This document shows, in pieces, positions 25,053 to 37,583 of a stretch of 64,000 nt of DNA; positions within the stretch are counted from its first letter, which is position 1; every line of letters begins with the position of its first letter. The notes beneath the pieces are model-generated. The model saw only the letters and a program-made list of their open reading frames with translations, made no database searches and was not told the origin of the DNA. Source of the stretch: Brachypodius melanocephalos (lineage: Eukaryota > Chordata > Aves > Passeriformes > Pycnonotidae); assembly GCA_013398615.1 (NCBI GenBank), contig VZSR01003807.1:3254307-3318306 (forward strand), in the 5' to 3' direction. A program made the translations under genes and the position numbers.

Positions 25053-26620
25053 CGTTGCTCCACTCAGACAGTGTAATGAAGGTTTAAAATAAATATAGAT
25101 GTAATTTGATGACCATTTTTTACCATTGTTGTTTTAAATGCTTTTGATGTAAGGGATAATCAGCATCCTTATTTTGAACAGATTTTTTTTTATCTGTGGC
25201 TGAAAAACAAAAAGCGTAAACTATACTTGTGTTATTAAGCACAATCTGAGGCAGTTTCAAAATGAAGCTTGCATTACTATAAAAGAAGTACTGCTATTCC
25301 TTTGCCTAGAGTATACTCTTTTGTTGGATGTGTCATTAGAATTTGGGCAAACTGAGCATAAAAATCTTTTCCCCTTAGAATGTATTTCAGCACAGACTCT
25401 TTCACATTCCCACTCTCTTTCACTGTATCTATACAAGTGTCCACTACTGTGAAGTAGCTGACCACATCTGCAAGTAGTTTCCAAGCTTTTGAACTCTCCC
25501 AGATCTTTTCATGTGTTAGTTGCATTCAGATTTGCCATACTGTTTTTATTTTGGTATACTGGTGCATGACATCTTTTAAAAGCCCCCAAAAAACCACAGA
25601 GTACCTCCTGTCTTATGCCCAAGCATCTAGGCACATAAATATGCCCTTGCATCTTCCTTGCATCCACAGGACTAAACATCAAAGTAAAGTTGCTCACCTC
25701 TCCTTCCAGGACTGCTTGTTTTTTAGTATTAAACACTCCAGTGTTGGTTGGAACACTTTGTATGTTTGGGAAGAAGAAGAAAAAAGTCCATTTCAGTAAT
25801 CTCTGGATTACAGGATCTGTTCTCCTGTATGAGTGCACTGGCTTCTCTAGCCATCTTTCTTCTGTGTTTCAAGGATGTACAGCTCTGTTTCCCGCAACAT
25901 GTTACCTTTCTGCAAGTAGGAACAGCAAATCCGCACCTCGATTCCAGATCTGTCTGTAAGTCAAGGTCAGGGCACTGCACTGGGCTGTGTCCTGGGAAGC
26001 CATCTCACCCTGGCAGTGCTAAGTGCAGTGACAGGAGCCACAGGGAGTCAGCACCAGCTCCTGATGGGTCCTCTACTCCCTTGCAGTTGCTGAACTGCCT
26101 AATTTCATGCCTGTGGTAACCTGTGTGCCCCATTCTGTCACTCCTCTCCCTCTCTATGGACGGGGCCTGCATTCTGCTCTGAAAACCCCGCACCACCCTA
26201 TCTAGCATCTTCCTGTGAAGCAAACCCTTACCGTGTTTTCAACTGAAAGCAGAGTCGTGCCAGTTAAAGACGTTTTAAAGCCTCTTTGCAATGTCAAACG
26301 TGTTACTGTGATTAAGCAAAGTATTTGTGCCAATGTATGGTATCTCATGAATCATTCAAATAGCTAATAATGGACAATCTGTATTCTGTAGTTTGATCGC
26401 AGATTTATTTTTCTGCAATTCTTAGGGATAAAATGTGAACTCCGCTGGTACAGACTGTGTCTCATCCTTGTCAATAATAAAGGAGCTAAAAAAACTCCAG
26501 ACACCTCATTAACTTAAATTTCCCAGAATCAAAAATGAGGTGAAGCCTTTTCATTATGCATGAAGAAAACTTAGTAAGTGTCAATTTCTTGTCCAGTTGA
26601 CTTTTCTGCTGAACTGATTT
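25053..26620. other. Unique non-coding DNA
   Basis: No supported exon. Overlapping frames on both strands at 25.5-26.2 kb reflect a GC-richer patch and carry no motif. A conserved-looking block at 26220-26420 is listed separately. Confidence 0.5.
26220..26420. other. Conserved-looking block with retained CpGs
   Basis: This 200-base block has no simple sequence and keeps CpGs in an AT-rich setting (AGTCGTGCC, AAGACGTTT, AAACGTGTT, TGATCGCAG). AGCTAATAATGGACAATCTG contains a homeodomain-like TAAT core. The composition suggests, but does not prove, a conserved regulatory element. Confidence 0.2.
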
Positions 26621-26737
26621 TGTGGTGGATTGACCTTGGCTGCACACCAGGAAACCACCAAAGCTGCTCTATTACTACCCCTCCTGAGCTGGATGAGGGA
26701 GATTGTTACTAAGTTGTACACATCCCAGGCAGAATAA

Positions 26738-26740
<3 letters not shown>
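26621..26740 (+). mobile_element. ERVL-type LTR fragment (avian)
   Basis: The block opens with TGTGGTGGATTGACCTTGGC and continues with a CACCAGG...CCACCAAAGC segment, CTCTATTACTACCCCTCCTG and AGCTGGATGAGGGAGA. This order is that of the 5' (U3) start of a very common passerine/avian ERVL-type LTR, which begins TGTGGTGGGTTGACC. Only about the first 120 bases are present. The 3' part of the LTR, with its polyadenylation signal and terminal CA, is missing, and an AAAAC microsatellite follows. No internal retroviral coding sequence is adjacent. Confidence 0.72.
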
Positions 26741-26770
<30 letters not shown>

Positions 26771-26773
26771 CAA
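26741..26773. repeat. (AAAAC)n microsatellite
   Basis: About six AAAAC units follow the truncated LTR start. The tract may mark the breakpoint at which the LTR was truncated, or be an expanded A-rich site. Confidence 0.85.
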
Positions 26774-29700
26774 CCAAACGACTTCTGGACAGTATTTTTT
26801 GGTCAGAGAGTTTAGTCAAAACAGGAGGAAGAGTGCTTTGTGAAGTAACAGACCCCCTTCCAGTGCCCACCCCAGCCACAGAATTCCCTCCCAAGAAGTG
26901 AAGGCCCTGGGAGATGCTGCTTTGGTTTCTGTACAAAAATCCTTTTTGTTGTCATTCCCATACACAATGCACAATCACATCAGAATAAAACAGCAAGGAG
27001 CTTTTCCACATACAACTTTATATATCAAGTAGCTGTGCTCCTTCCCAGCCAATACAGTCCAGTTCCTGTTAGACCCAGGTGTGGTGCTTCCTCCATTTAT
27101 CTCCACAGAGCTCTCTGGCTTGCACCTCCCTGGGCAGCTGTGCTCAGGGAAGGAGGGCAGAGAATCATGATTCACTGTGACAGTGCCATAAAACTGAAAC
27201 AATTATTCTATACACACAGAGGATACCTGATTTACTTCATGTTTTTAGGTTCGTAACTCAGGAATCTCTAAAATTTCCTTCAAAATCTTATACATAGATC
27301 AATTTACTTAATTGATGAATTTGTATTTTGTGAGAGTACAGCCAAGACTGTATTGTCTGCAAATACCTGCACAATCCTCTAAATTCTCAATGCTACTATA
27401 AATTCAGAGGTTTCATATTCAATAGCATCATTTTAACTACATTCAAATCTATGTCATCATATATTACTGGAAGTTTCAATGTCATTTTACCATGGAAAGC
27501 TATTTCTACAGACAACTGAATTTTAATCCCTAAAAATAGTAATAAAAAATATATCTTTTGTTAGACTTGTCTGAATAATTATGATTTATACCAAAGAGAT
27601 ATAAACTATAATTATGGGGTATCTCTCATTAAGCACAGAAGTTAAATCATAGCGTACATTTTACTCCAGTGGGTTCATTCCCATTTTTAAAGCAAGTCAG
27701 TCATGGCAGTAAAATTCAGAAGATCCTACCGTGCCGTTTATAAAACTATTCCTAGGCACGTTCCTAATTGTTCAGATCATTTTTACAGAGAAACTTCTGC
27801 ACTGGATTATCATCTGTGTTTTCCCTGCAATACTGTAGAGAAGCACAAAAATCATCTCATGAGCTTTATCTTGAGTATGATCTTCTTTCAAATTGCAGCA
27901 GTTGCAACAACTATTAACACTCACCTGTTTCTTAGCAGAGCAAGAAAGCCCAAGTTTGTAATTTTTTGCTGATCTAAGTGCCAGTTTTCAGTTTTATTTT
28001 ATATCCTTTTGTTAATGTAAATACATTAGGGTAAATTCTTTGGTCTTTGTCCTGTATTGGCATTTTAAACGTTGGTGTAAAGGCACTGAGAGGGGAAACA
28101 CCTGGCACTTTGTGAAGTGACTCTTCACAGCAAGATTTTTAACAAAAAAATTTTGCACACTCCTTTCTTCCCCTTGGAAAAATCAGTGGGTTTTATTTGT
28201 ACAGGAGAAGTATACAAGTGTCCCCAGCACAAGAGTTAAGCAACCCTTAATCTTCTACTCAAGACTGCATTCTTGAGGTCAAGAGAAGTTCGCTTCAGCT
28301 ATTGCTGAGTAAATTTCATCTTTGAGGTCACAGAAAAGGGAGATCTTTGCTGGAGTGGTGGGATCATGAGATTTATCCTGTATCCATTGTGTACCTGAAA
28401 AATGATGTGGGAAGTTTCTTACCAAAGTTAATTTGGTCCAAGAATTTGATTTTCAGCCAGATGGCCAGTTATTCCACCTGTTAGTGAAATGATAACCATG
28501 AAGCACCACTTCTCTACCCATTCTGCATGATGGCTCTTTTATCACCAATCCCCTGAAACTTGTATCACTTATTCTTTAAATTTGTGATTGTATGTTTAAG
28601 CTTACTTAATATATTGAGGCATAGTTTACCTGTGGGTGGCCTCTGTGTTAGGAGAATCCTTATGAGCTGCACTGGGATACCCCAACAATGTTTACAGGTA
28701 AAGATCCTAGTGCAGAAATGAAGCTCAGAGTGAAGCATGGAGAAATAACAACCCTGTCCCCCTTTCACTCTTTTCCTCGATACATCTGTGACAATTAAGG
28801 GTCTATTTAATTAACTTCAGTGTCAAACAGCCTCCAAACCCTTATTTCATAACACACTGAAGTAGCAAAGAGCTGTCTCTTAATTCGTATTGTTATTCAA
28901 CACATATTCACTTCTGGATTGCATTTAAATGGATTTATTAGTGTTCTGAAATGTGAGTCCAGCAGGTACAACCTTCAAATGAGTTGGCTTAATATCAAGC
29001 AGAGTAATTTCTTTAAGCAGTATAAATAGTTAAGTAGTCAGCATCCAAACCAATGTATGCAATTATTCCCTTTGAGCCTGTAGGAGCAGTGTGGGTGCAC
29101 AAATCAGCTCTCTTGGAAAAAGCAGTTGTGTAACTGGATTTTTCATTTTTACTGGAAAATGAAAACACCAGTACTTGTAGGAAATGCCCTTCATTTTGAC
29201 AATTTGGATTTTTCTTGGGCCATCAGAAAAGTTCTTCTGTGTCACAATGTAGTATCAGAGCCTTCAGCTGATCAAAGCTGTAAGAAAATGCTCAATACTT
29301 CACAATATTTTAAAACTTTTCTTAAAATAAATTCTTTTTGCATATACACTTCATGGCCTCAATACAAAATATTTGTAATGTAGCTTAAAAATAATGAATT
29401 GTTTTGATGGAGATCGCTGAATTATTGATAATAGTTTCTAATATGTTGATTGGTAATTTTACTTGTAGGGTAAGGTCATTCTTCCAATTTGCTTTACAAG
29501 ACAACTTTGTAATGGTGAAAGTTAATTTTTGATCTTATTTGTCTCAGAGTCTACTGCCTGATATTTAGAAAATCCACTGAAATGTCTGAAGGTTTTCTAC
29601 TTAGCTACATAATATAAGTTTATTTCTTTCAAGTGACTGAATTAAAGAAAAAAAAGTAATTCAAGTTACTTTGTAGGATGTCTGTGTACTTTTAAGACCT

Positions 29701-31319
29701 TCTATAAATTTGGTTTGTTCTAGATGAAATTTAAAAAACTGAAGTTAAAAAAACCCCCTTTCCTTGATAATTTTACTTTTATCTGGCTGTACAGTGGAGA
29801 AATTATATTAGCTTAAAAACTGTATTTCTTTGCAAAAAGTTTTCCTACAAGTAATGATTTACTAAAGATTTTTAATCTTAGAAGTAGATGATATGCAACT
29901 TTGCAGTCTGTCATGTTTTTTTCTCAGTTGGCTAATGTTACAAGTTCAACTAACAATAAAGATCACTTGTAATCAAAGGTAACGAGGGAGAAAATTAACT
30001 TCTCTTTTCTTCAGAATACGCCTCTTTTGCATATGTGGTTTATAAGAAGATTGCTATGTGCATTCAATCATTTTGCATTCTGATTTATGGTATATTTTTA
30101 CAAAATAATTGAGGAAGATGGAGAAAACAAGAAAATAAATAGTACAACTGCAGATACTGCCTGGAGGAATTAGACTTATATTGTAGCTAGAGGGTTATTT
30201 TTGTGTTCCTTTTTCTTTCTAGAAATATCAGTAAGACTTCAAATTCCCCTTTTCTTCAAAACTAGTCTATATTCCAACATTTTTACCTGATCTTTTGAAA
30301 GCGTTTTCTTCTTGTATATTTTTTAATTCAGAAGCTTGCCAGAATGTGTTCATGTATTTTTAATGGTTGTACATTCTGCAATATGAGGAGGCTGAGAATC
30401 TGATGAACATGTACATGTTTCAGTGGATGTCCCAGCTTTTGCCTGGTTGTTAATAATAAATCTGAGGAAGATGTCTTTCTAATGCATAGCACAACTACAT
30501 GTTGCTTAACTATGCAGGTTTGGGTAGTTTTTCAAGCAGAGTTTTGTTGAGGAGGAGCTGGCTACGTCCCAAGGTGAAAGGTACTGAGGGGTTACTTCTA
30601 GGCTGAATAAAAAGCAGTAGAAATTGTGCTGTACCTTTTGAATAAAAAACTGAAGTAATTTTTTTTTTTTCCTCAGGCTGATGATTTAGTAGGTTTCTAA
30701 TCTCTGTGAGCTCATAAATATGATTTCTGTAGGTGCCATGTGGCACAGGAGCATCTGGCCTTTGCAGTGTTCGTGGCGTACGAGTCTGGCTGTTGTTTAA
30801 ACTTCATCTCTATACTTTGCCTTGGAGGTGGGGCTGTGTGTAGGTGTGCAGGTGCTGTTTTGAAGTTGGGACAGGGAAGGGGAGAGCTCAGTTAATCTTT
30901 TTGAACTCTCCTGCTGTGGATGGCATGTTACAGACACCTTGGTGGTTCAGTTTACCTAGGCAGTAGCCCCGTAAGCTCCTAGGGAACCTAGGGAGCTTTC
31001 TGAAAAGACTAAACTTCCAAAACCCCATTTCTTCTGTTTTCTACCTTTTTTTGGTTTTTAACTGACCATCTACTACATCAAACTGGTCCATTGGTTAGCA
31101 GATGGAAATAAAATTTTAAGATGTGCTACCTTTTCCAGCATTTGTGATGCTAAAGCCAAACAGAGCTGAAGAGGAATATTTCCCTGGCTTAAAATGTCTT
31201 TTAAAAAAGGACTGCTTTGAAGTTGGAAGTGTTAGAACAAGTCCTTGTCACAATGGATTAGTGAGCATGGAATATATCAAGTTGTCACCAGGGCTTTAGG
31301 ACTTGAGAATGGATGTGAC
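26774..31319. other. Unique AT-rich non-coding DNA
   Basis: No supported gene or recognised repeat. The block at 27540-27960 looks conserved (listed separately). The short T/A runs at 29.65, 29.75 and 30.66 kb are simple sequence. Confidence 0.55.
27540..27960. other. Conserved-looking AT-rich block
   Basis: TAATTATGATTTATACC and a second TATAATTATGGGG lie within 70 bases, with retained CpGs downstream (ATAGCGTAC, ACCGTGCCGTTT, GGCACGTTCC). Simple sequence is absent. Homeodomain-type TAATTA cores and retained CpGs are typical of non-coding enhancer elements. An 89-codon frame inside it has no recognised homology. Confidence 0.2.
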
Positions 31320-31485
31320 AGTCCAGACCAGAGTTCTGTCCAGCATGATATCTTATCCCGGTGCCAGCAGCAAGCTTTGAGGGCAGAGTCGCAGACAGGG
31401 CAGGAATGCAGCTGTAGGTCCCCAGAGTATTCTCCCTGGCTCCCATGGTTTGTGGCTCAGGGACTTTTTGAGTATCATTGTCATT
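31320..31485 (+). mobile_element. Old interspersed repeat (sauropsid family, copy 2)
   Basis: The segment runs GTCCAGCATGATATC, CCGGTGCCAGCAGC, GACAGGGCAGGAATGCAG, then TATTCTCCCTGGCTCCCA and TTTGTGGCTCAGGGACTTTT. The last part matches a recalled avian/turtle motif (CTCCCAGCAGTTTGTGGCTCAGGGACTTCCTGAG) that follows GTAAGAACAGGGCA in the same family as the 24.9-kb copy. It carries more of the 3' half than copy 1. It overlaps a 151-codon frame (31245-31700) that is therefore probably not a gene. Confidence 0.5.
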
Positions 31486-32205
31486 GGTTGCCTTTGGTAG
31501 GCACTGTAAATGTGTCACAAAGTGCTGCCTGCACAAGGAAGCTTGCACTTGTGTCAGGACATAGCTGGTTACTTAGCCTGGTGTGCCCTGAGGGAAACAT
31601 GCACGTGTACATGGCTGGGAGGCAGCAGGTCACTGAGCCTGGTCAGTCACGATGGGGTCTGCACGCCCCAGCACTGCTGGGTTTGTTGACACTGGTGTGA
31701 AGATTCATGCTCATTGCTGAATTTTTGAGATTTTTTTAAGAAAAACTGAAAAAAAAGGGGGAAATTGTATGTGTAGATGTCAAAGCTTTGTTTTCAGGAT
31801 TTGAATACTGGACCTTACCTACTTTATTAGATTCTGGTTGCTTGAACTTTGAGTGCCTCCAGAATGGTTCACTGTCTTCAGTTCACAGTATTGGACCCAG
31901 CAGTGGGACGAAGCACTGTGGGACACTTGGCCCCCATAACTGGCTGCAAACTTAGTGGAAAGGAAAGCCCTGTGGAAGCTGAGCCATAGCAGGGTGAGAG
32001 CCAGCTGGCTGACTGGAAATGCCTGTGATGTATTGGTGAATTCACATTAGCTACTGCATGTGCACTGCTTGCAAGGACAACCCATGTGGGTAGACAAGTT
32101 CACAGGTGGCTTTCTGCTTCCCTAGCAGGGAGGCTGAGCAAGGGGGAGGATTTGCTTCAGGCTTTTCAATGTAAACAACAACAACTACAGCAACAATAGT
32201 TCATT

Positions 32206-32243
32206 GGTTTTTTGTTTGTTGTTTTTTGTTGTTTTTTTTTTTT
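32206..32243. repeat. TTTTTG/GTT-rich strip
   Basis: TTTTTTGTTTGTTGTTTTTTG then GTT and twelve T. An AACAACAACAAC stretch about 30 bases upstream (32174-32185) is partly complementary to it, so the pair could fold into a weak hairpin. Confidence 0.65.
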
Positions 32244-33499
32244 CTCTGAGATACTTGGGAACTACTGATCTTGCTTTCCTTTTTGTCAGCTGCATGTCTG
32301 AAGTCCATTTTGTGCTCCCTGAATTGGTGTGAAACACGTTTTGAATCTAGCAGGCAACATGAATAGGAAGATTCTGCCCTGGCTTTCTTCTCATTGTATT
32401 CTCTTAAACATGAAGGATTTTACCATCTTTATACGCTGTGTGCACAGAAAGAAACTTGACCTTAGTTTCTGTGCAAAAAGAGGGCTCAGAATATGACATA
32501 AATGTTACTTTCACTTTTCAGGGTTGGTGTGAACTGTTTACAGTGGCATAAGCAGAAATGTATCAAAAATTAGAACTTAAAAATAGGAAAACTAAAGCAG
32601 AAACAATTAGCCAAGTCTGCATGTAAGTACAGGTCATTCCATGCTGAAAGTCTCCCTCTCAGAAGTAATGATGGAGCCAGAAACATCTTTAAAAACCAGA
32701 AAGTCTTCTCTAAATGTAGCCATGCTGCATTCACTTACCTGTATGTGACATTTCTTTCTTTTCAGGGCTTACTTGAATCCTAACCCTTACACTGTGCATT
32801 AATTTCTTGTTAATCAGAGTTTTTAGCATTTCACATTCTTTTGATCGAAGGGTCTTGCATGCTGTGACTTATCACTCAACCAAATCATGCTCACAATGTC
32901 TCACCTATACAGTACATTATTTTATTGATTTCCAGCCCCCCTAGCATTTTTGGTGCTTATCTCTGCAGCATCTGAAGCATAACAGCTTAATAGATTGAAA
33001 AGAAACCTTCAAGGCAGTGTTTCATACAGGGTAGTTCCAGCAGTAATTTTAAAAGAATCTGTCATGATAAAGAGCATTCAGGAGAAGGAACAGAAAGAAG
33101 AGGGAAAGAAACAGGAAAGCAGTTGTTGTTTACACGAGGAAACAAAAAGATCAGTTGATAGGAGAGCTATCACAAGTAGTAATTATTCACAGAGCTATGG
33201 GCTTTTTCATACAGGCTTGAACGATTAAGGGCTAAGATGTGAAAAGTGAGTGGTGAGTGAATTTTAAAGAACAGTGTCCAAAGTCATACGTTTGAAAACA
33301 CTAGGTTTGGGTGGGGGTTTGGTTTTTAAAGAAAAGGCATAATGATAGTTTGTTTCCTTCCTGACATTACCCTGATTTGTGGGCTTATCTTCCCTCTTTT
33401 TATGACTATATGTAATTTATTTCTTTTCAACTGTCTATAGATGACTGTCTAAAATAAGGAGGATAAATGTTGCATAATGTGCAATATGTTTTATCACAA

Positions 33500-33518
33500 A
33501 CACACACATATATATATA
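33500..33518. repeat. (AC)n(AT)n microsatellite
   Basis: ACACACACATATATATATA in AT-rich DNA. It is a compound dinucleotide tract of ordinary length. Confidence 0.8.
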
Positions 33519-34534
33519 AAAATTCTGGATGAGAGCAAGAAGTAAACTCTTTGGCATTACGAAGCCCTGGGCTTTGAGCAGTTGCATGGCTAAAGCAGAA
33601 TTGAAGGTTGCATATAAACAGATCAGACAACAGAGACGTGACCACAAACCTGAGCACATGGTCAGTGGCACCTCCATGAAAGTGTTTTGTATGAGCTCTG
33701 ATGGGTTTTTAAAACATGTAGCTTGCTAAAACTGTTTGCTAGATAAAAGGGTCCTCCTGGCCATTTCTGTCACATAATGCCAAAACCATTTTTCAGCTAA
33801 CCATGTATATTTTCAACTGTATATTGTATATTTTCAACCTTTTGGGAAAGTTTGCCTGTATTTGAAAGGGTGCTGAAACACATTTAGGGCCACAGAGGCA
33901 CCATTGGGATTTGAAAAGGAAAGAAAGCACCACCTCTGTTTGAAGCCAAGTCTGATTGTAAATTACCTTGCGTTGACTTTGCTTTTTTTCATGTGCCAGT
34001 TCCTTCTGCAGATCTCATCTTACACTTCCCTCAAAAGACCATGAATCAGTAAATCACAGTCCTTTACAAGGTCTCCTGTGCTCTCTGAGAGTTTGAGTCT
34101 ACCGTGGGAGTAGTAAAAACAGCAGGTTGCCTGACTTGCAGGCCCCTATTTGAAAAATGGCATTGTTATACAGTGGGCAGAACTATCAATCTTCATCTGG
34201 AGCTTTCAATGTGAGTAACTTATAAAACAGAAAAATTGGTCTTATTATTTGAGCCTCAGAGAGCTTAAGCAGTGAAAAATTATTATGTAAAATCGGGCAA
34301 TATACTACTAACGTGACTGCATTTAATGAATATCCTGATGTATGTAGTTCATGCATACTTAGCTGAAGAACCTGTATATGCCTTTGCACTTGGGCACACA
34401 TACCTTTTGCATATTCCATCACGTGTACCAAATTCACCAGAATAAAGGGACTAAAAAGTACAGAAACAGCGTGGTCAATTAAAGCTAAAAACTGTCACAC
34501 ACTTCAGATTCAGGAAACCACTGTATGTGAGGAG

Positions 34535-34655
34535 CAGCCCAGACTGGAAAGGACCTCAAAAGATCACCTAGGATTAGCTAGCACCCTGTTCCATTGCATC
34601 CTGAACACCTCCAGTGTTGGGGAGTCCTCTCACCACATCCCTTGGGAGGTTTTTT
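34535..34655 (-). mobile_element. CR1 LINE 3' fragment (minus strand)
   Basis: GACTGGAAAGGACCTCAAAA, then GATCACCTAGGATT, CTGAACACCTCCAGTGTTGG and CACCACATCCCTTGGGAGG follow the reverse complement of the avian CR1 3' region (TTGGAAAGGACCTCAAAAGATCATCTAGTCCAAC ... GAACACCTCCAGGGATGGGG ... CCACCTCCCTGGG). The AGAATCATAGAAT tail expected at the low-coordinate end is lost and internal deletions are present, so this is an old inactive copy. Confidence 0.82.
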
Positions 34656-37583
34656 TTGGATACCTGAATGACATCTTAGTACCAGGATATGAATAGCCTG
34701 GAGAGGAAGCATTCAAGAAGAAATGCTAAAAATTGCCTTAAGGGGGAAGTAAGCGTGATTTTTCCTTGTTTGTTTTATAAGTTAGAAGCACCTAAGCAGA
34801 CCAGATATGTCTTGTCTTGTTACCTTTTGAGTACAGAAAAAATATTTATAAATCATATGCTATACTTCACATCAGGCAGCCAATGGGGTAACAAAAGCTG
34901 ATAAAGTGCCATCACAGCAGACCAGCAGAAGAGGAGTCAAATGGCTGCAGGTAACTTCAAGGAGGTTGTGAACTTCGAGGCTGCACTATACATGTTTATT
35001 TTTTAATGCAATTACCTAAAGTGAAAAGAGGAAACTAATTGTACATGGTCTTGATTTTAGCAGGATTCCACTGAGAAAACATCCTGCTGTAGACATAAAA
35101 TTAGGCTGGTTTGACTTGCTAGAATCTGTCTTTTCAGATTACATGGAGATGCTTCTGAGACACAAGAAGTGTTGCTAAGGCAAAATGCATTAAGAATTAC
35201 ATTTAGTGCATCAGGGCACTGAATAGGCATTTTTTACTCTTAGAATTTACTTGCTTGTCTGCACTTTTCACAAATTGCCCTCAACCCCCAGGTAGAGCTG
35301 ATGGTGGAGAAAACAGCCGTGTTTATGTAAATTCTTGATCACCAGGTCAAAAGTTGATTTTTCTGAAACATGGAGATTAGTTTTTCATCATTAGAAAGGA
35401 AAAGCTGTGCTGAATCTGATATGAAAAGTCTATTGTGAAAAGAAATTTGTATCTTCTATTCATAGTCTTAGTTTGGTCATAATAGCTACAAATTTATCAG
35501 CCAGATTTCAGAACAGCTTCTCTGATGAAGTCATGGACAGTTTTTTTTCTAGAAACCACATTTCAGATTATGTCAGTTAGTGAGGAAAAACCTGCAGCAG
35601 GGCTTAGGAACCTTCTTGATGACTCTGTGGTGCTGAAGCTCACCCAAGAGTAGAAGGCTTAAAGAGATTTATTATATCTCAAGCTTAGCAGATTTCAAGG
35701 GTCTCAAGGAGGTGAAGGGCCTCTCTAGACAGAGAACTTCTCTGTCTGGAATATATCTCTTCTTATGCTTGAAGCGCTCAGTTGTGACATTTGAGATCTA
35801 ATTTTGCACTGAAACTCAGCTGCTTCTTGTGTTGGATTGGGCTTCTTTTAAGAAAATGAATTGCCTTAGGCTGTCTTCCTTAAAATATGACTCTTCCAGA
35901 TGCCAGTTTTTCTTAAATGAAAAAGAGCCTGGTACTGGCTATGTTTAGCAAATGTCTCTCCCAAGGATTTCTGCAAACCACTTACTGCAGATCTGACCAG
36001 TTTCAGCCCCAGGCTTGTGGGAGTTTTGCCTAGCACTTGTCTGGAGGTCTGTGCTATTTATTAGCTCAACATTGTTTTTTATTGTGAAAATATAAACCTC
36101 ACAGTGTTAATGAATGCAAGTAAAAATAGAGATGTATTTAGTGTGATATCCAGAGTCAAAATGTGGATGGCATGGCTCTCTTGATAATGGAGCATCTCTA
36201 TGAGGTTTTGTATTAGGTAAGAAGAGTAATAGTGGTGAAACAGAGTCAGCCAGCAATGCACCCACTGCTTACATTGTTCAGACAACACATTTTTCTTCCC
36301 ATGCTCTAGAGATGCAGATTGTGCTGAACAAGTAGAGATTCTGGTCAGCTTTTGGATTCTGTGAACTCTTTTTGGGCTGACTTCAGGCGAGATTCCCAGT
36401 AATGTTGTTTGTGGTTGTTCTCATGAGGAGCAGAGGGTGCGTTCACTTTCCTAGCATGATTCATCAATTTTCTGCATTTCTTTAAGCAGTTCTAACAAAA
36501 ATTGTCTCTCTGCTTATGTTGCAGAGGGATTATGTATGAATAAACCTTGCAGCCACTATCAGCCTTGAGACAAATAGCTCGTGTCCAATGCACGGATCAG
36601 CAAGCTTTGAAAAAAATAGATGCCTAACATGAAATGTCCTGCAATTCTTCTTCCCTTGAGCATTTCAGCTACTTTGGCTTCTCTTAAGAATATCTTGAGT
36701 CTCCATCCTTTGAGAAAAGCTATAAATTGTTCCATTGAGAACAATATTTATGTGCTCCTGGTCTTCAAGCCCTGTCTGTAGACAAAGTGGTGTAGAGCTG
36801 TGTTCTGTAGCAGTGACAGCTCACAAGCAGAACTGTCAGCTTCTTCAAGAAAAGCAGTAACACCATTAGAAAATATGTAAATTTTTGCAAGTGACATCTT
36901 TCCTCCTGTGATGGTGATACATACTGTGAGTACACTGTTATCAAGAAGATATTCTTTACTGTTTAGAAATCAGACAAGATTTTTCTTATCCGTGCTTTAC
37001 TGAAAAAGCAGTGAAAGTTCCCCAAGCTCCTTTGGGTGATCTCTTATGGACTTTAACACTTGTAACATGAACAGGTAAAAATACATGTCTCTGTCTTTAG
37101 AAATCTTACACACAGTCAGTGAGTAAAAATGCCTCTGCTGGGACCTTTTAACATCTAGTCAGAATGAACAGCAGGAAATCCTCTTCCTAACAGAGCAAAG
37201 CCTTAGGGATTTTCTTTGCTGCCTTGCTGTGGGTGGCAAGAAGCTTTTTTGTAGTGGTGTATACCCTGAATTCTCTGGTTTTGCACAAGCCATTGGGGCC
37301 CCTCTCAAATACTTTCTTAAAAATCATCCCATAACACACTGAAAAAAATACTATTTTAACTTGTGACTTCAGACAAACATGTGAGTGTTGAATATCAAGG
37401 TCTTCCATATCCAGCTTCTTTGCATTTCTAAAGAATACCTACCATGGAGGAAATTCTGTGTTCTCTGCTACATTCAACCATGGAAAGATTCTTATACAAG
37501 ATCCTGCTTATTTCAAAGGATCCCTTGGGAGCCCAACCCGGAGAAGCCCATTGGGGAGTTCTGGATGGTTTCAAATTGCCTCA
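34656..37583. other. Unique AT-rich non-coding DNA
   Basis: No supported gene or recognised repeat. A 10-bp hairpin at 35724-35750 is listed separately. Confidence 0.55.
35724..35750. repeat. Hairpin AGACAGAGAA / TTCTCTGTCT
   Basis: Perfect 10-base arms (35727-35736 and 35738-35747) flank a single C. The pairing extends two to three bases outward if a G:T wobble is allowed. No function is assigned. Confidence 0.65.

Larger units (their letters stand above)
31486..34534. other. Unique non-coding DNA
   Basis: No supported gene. A T/G-rich strip lies at 32206-32243 and a short AC/AT microsatellite at 33500-33518. Frames are below 100 codons and featureless. Confidence 0.55.
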
